Assembly (NCBI GenBank): GCA_017617335.1
Contig: JAFZWK010000005.1
Coordinates: forward strand, 1-64,000
Source: Bacteroidaceae bacterium
Lineage (GTDB): Bacteria > Bacteroidota > Bacteroidia > Bacteroidales > Bacteroidaceae
Direction: 5' to 3'
DNA length: 64,000 bases
Each line of letters starts with the position of its first letter. Positions within the stretch are counted from its first letter, which is position 1. Made by a program: the position numbers and the translations under genes. Shown piece after piece: positions 63,292 through 64,000 of this stretch. A model generated the notes under the pieces. The model did not search any database, was not told the origin of the DNA, and was given only the letters and a program-made list of their open reading frames with translations.

Positions 63292-64000
63292 CTATTCCTT
63301 TGGCAGGTCGCCTATGCGTTCGAGGACAAAGTCGCAGGCGGAGAACCAGTGTCCTTCCATGTGTGAGCCTGTGAACTCTGGAATGTTGGATACACCATAG
63401 GTGAGTTTCCCGTTCTTTACTTCAATGCCATCGATGACGATGGGGAACCAGCCGCGTCCCTTGCCCCCATTGGTGCCGCTTGCCAGAATATCCAGTTCCT
63501 CGGGTTTTTCCCCTCGTTGCTCTGCCTGTTCCACCTTGCGACGGGCCGACTCCCAAAGCGGACCGCCGATGCCCATGCAGCCAGGAATCTCGACCTTTTG
63601 CAGTTTCTCATCCTGTCTTTCGCCTGTTCTGGCGAAGATGAACACGCCACTATGTGTTGCCTCTGCTCTTGCAGCAGCGCTCAGACGATAGATGCCTGGA
63701 GTCAGGTGCTCCTCGTAATGCTCGGCATGATAGGGCGCATAGGTGTCATCGACTGCATCGAGATAATACAGGTCTTCGCTGAGGTAGTGGGCACCGTAAT
63801 GCACCATTTGGTCGTAGCCGAGGTCGTGTGTGAGGACATGCCAATGGTTGTCGTTCAGGTAGTCTCTCTGCCAATTAGGATAATTGTCCAATCCTGGTGT
63901 ACGGTTCAGTTTGGCGCGAAGTGACTCCAATGCTTGCATGACGGTGGGGCTGGCGGCACGATTCTTCTCGTCCGTCACCTTCTTGATTCGGATGATTTGT
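63292..64000 (-). CDS. Partial gene, C-terminal part of an unrecognised protein
   Basis: The frame is open to the window edge, so the GTG at 63978 need not be the start. About 235 residues are visible. The region from about 100 residues in (LTPGIYRLSAAARAE, GVFIFARTGER, WFPIVIDGIEVKNGKLTYGVS, WFSACDFVLERI) looks like a beta-sandwich carbohydrate-binding-type domain, as in the tail of secreted or surface proteins. The earlier part is helical. I do not recognise the family. A terminator lies downstream at 63120-63152. Confidence 0.6.
   Translation of the reverse strand, partial: QIIRIKKVTDEKNRAASPTVMQALESLRAKLNRTPGLDNYPNWQRDYLNDNHWHVLTHDLGYDQMVHYGAHYLSEDLYYLDAVDDTYAPYHAEHYEEHLTPGIYRLSAAARAEATHSGVFIFARTGERQDEKLQKVEIPGCMGIGGPLWESARRKVEQAEQRGEKPEELDILASGTNGGKGRGWFPIVIDGIEVKNGKLTYGVSNIPEFTGSHMEGHWFSACDFVLERIGDLPKE

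Overview
The window looks like a chromosome segment from a Prevotella-like member of the Bacteroidales. Four things point there. Promoter-like TAnnTTTG boxes recur, some with TTTG 19 bases upstream, which is the Bacteroidetes promoter form. Many secreted proteins carry lipoboxes followed by acidic residues. BspA-type surface proteins are present. The gene neighbourhoods PorU-PorV, YicC-Gmk-NadD and MurA-RimM-Dxr-RseP are typical of the phylum. No rRNA, tRNA, intact insertion sequence or CRISPR array was seen. The species assignment is inference.

Region 1 (1-14476, minus strand) is a surface-protein region. Two BspA-like proteins are each followed by a tiny gene (47 and 45 codons). The two units are tandem duplicates. 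The second copy is broken by one extra A in an A6 run and still sits behind a DUF4105 membrane protein, which the first copy seems to have lost. A 1647-residue protein with four discoidin-like repeats follows. These large proteins end in short C-termini of the kind often found on type IX-secreted proteins, and PorU and PorV are encoded further along.

Region 2 (14639-35835) is mixed carbohydrate metabolism and cell-envelope genes: a GH29 fucosidase, a GH3 enzyme with a PA14 insert, a GH2 beta-glucuronidase-like enzyme, a GH127/GH146-type arabinofuranosidase, a two-domain esterase, lipoproteins and a GlpT-type transporter. It also has an AmmeMemoRadiSam set interrupted by a secreted hydrolase gene. 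A VWA protein is divergent from an unusual fusion of a sigma-factor-like region with a macro-like domain.

Region 3 (36006-56045) is housekeeping: rplM-rpsI, rpsB, tsf, a fumarylacetoacetate hydrolase-family protein, porU-porV, a minus-strand cluster (yicC, gmk, nadD, a MORN protein, ispF) and a long plus-strand cluster (tsaB, DUF4290, murA, rimM, dxr, rseP, a lipoprotein, a CCA-adding enzyme). MurA has Asp where the usual fosfomycin-target Cys would be.

Region 4 (56162-63291, minus strand) is an A+T-rich accessory island: a WG-repeat membrane protein, a SEL1-repeat protein, a membrane protein with an unnamed C-terminal domain, a kinase-like SEL1 protein whose catalytic Asp is replaced by Asn, a truncated kinase N-lobe and an ATPase remnant. 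It is followed by two striking non-coding arrays: a 22-bp-period CAACGTGTTG array (also found at 25803 and 34306) and a mirror-image array of 11-bp-period GCCTACAT units. The window ends inside a partial gene (63292-64000).
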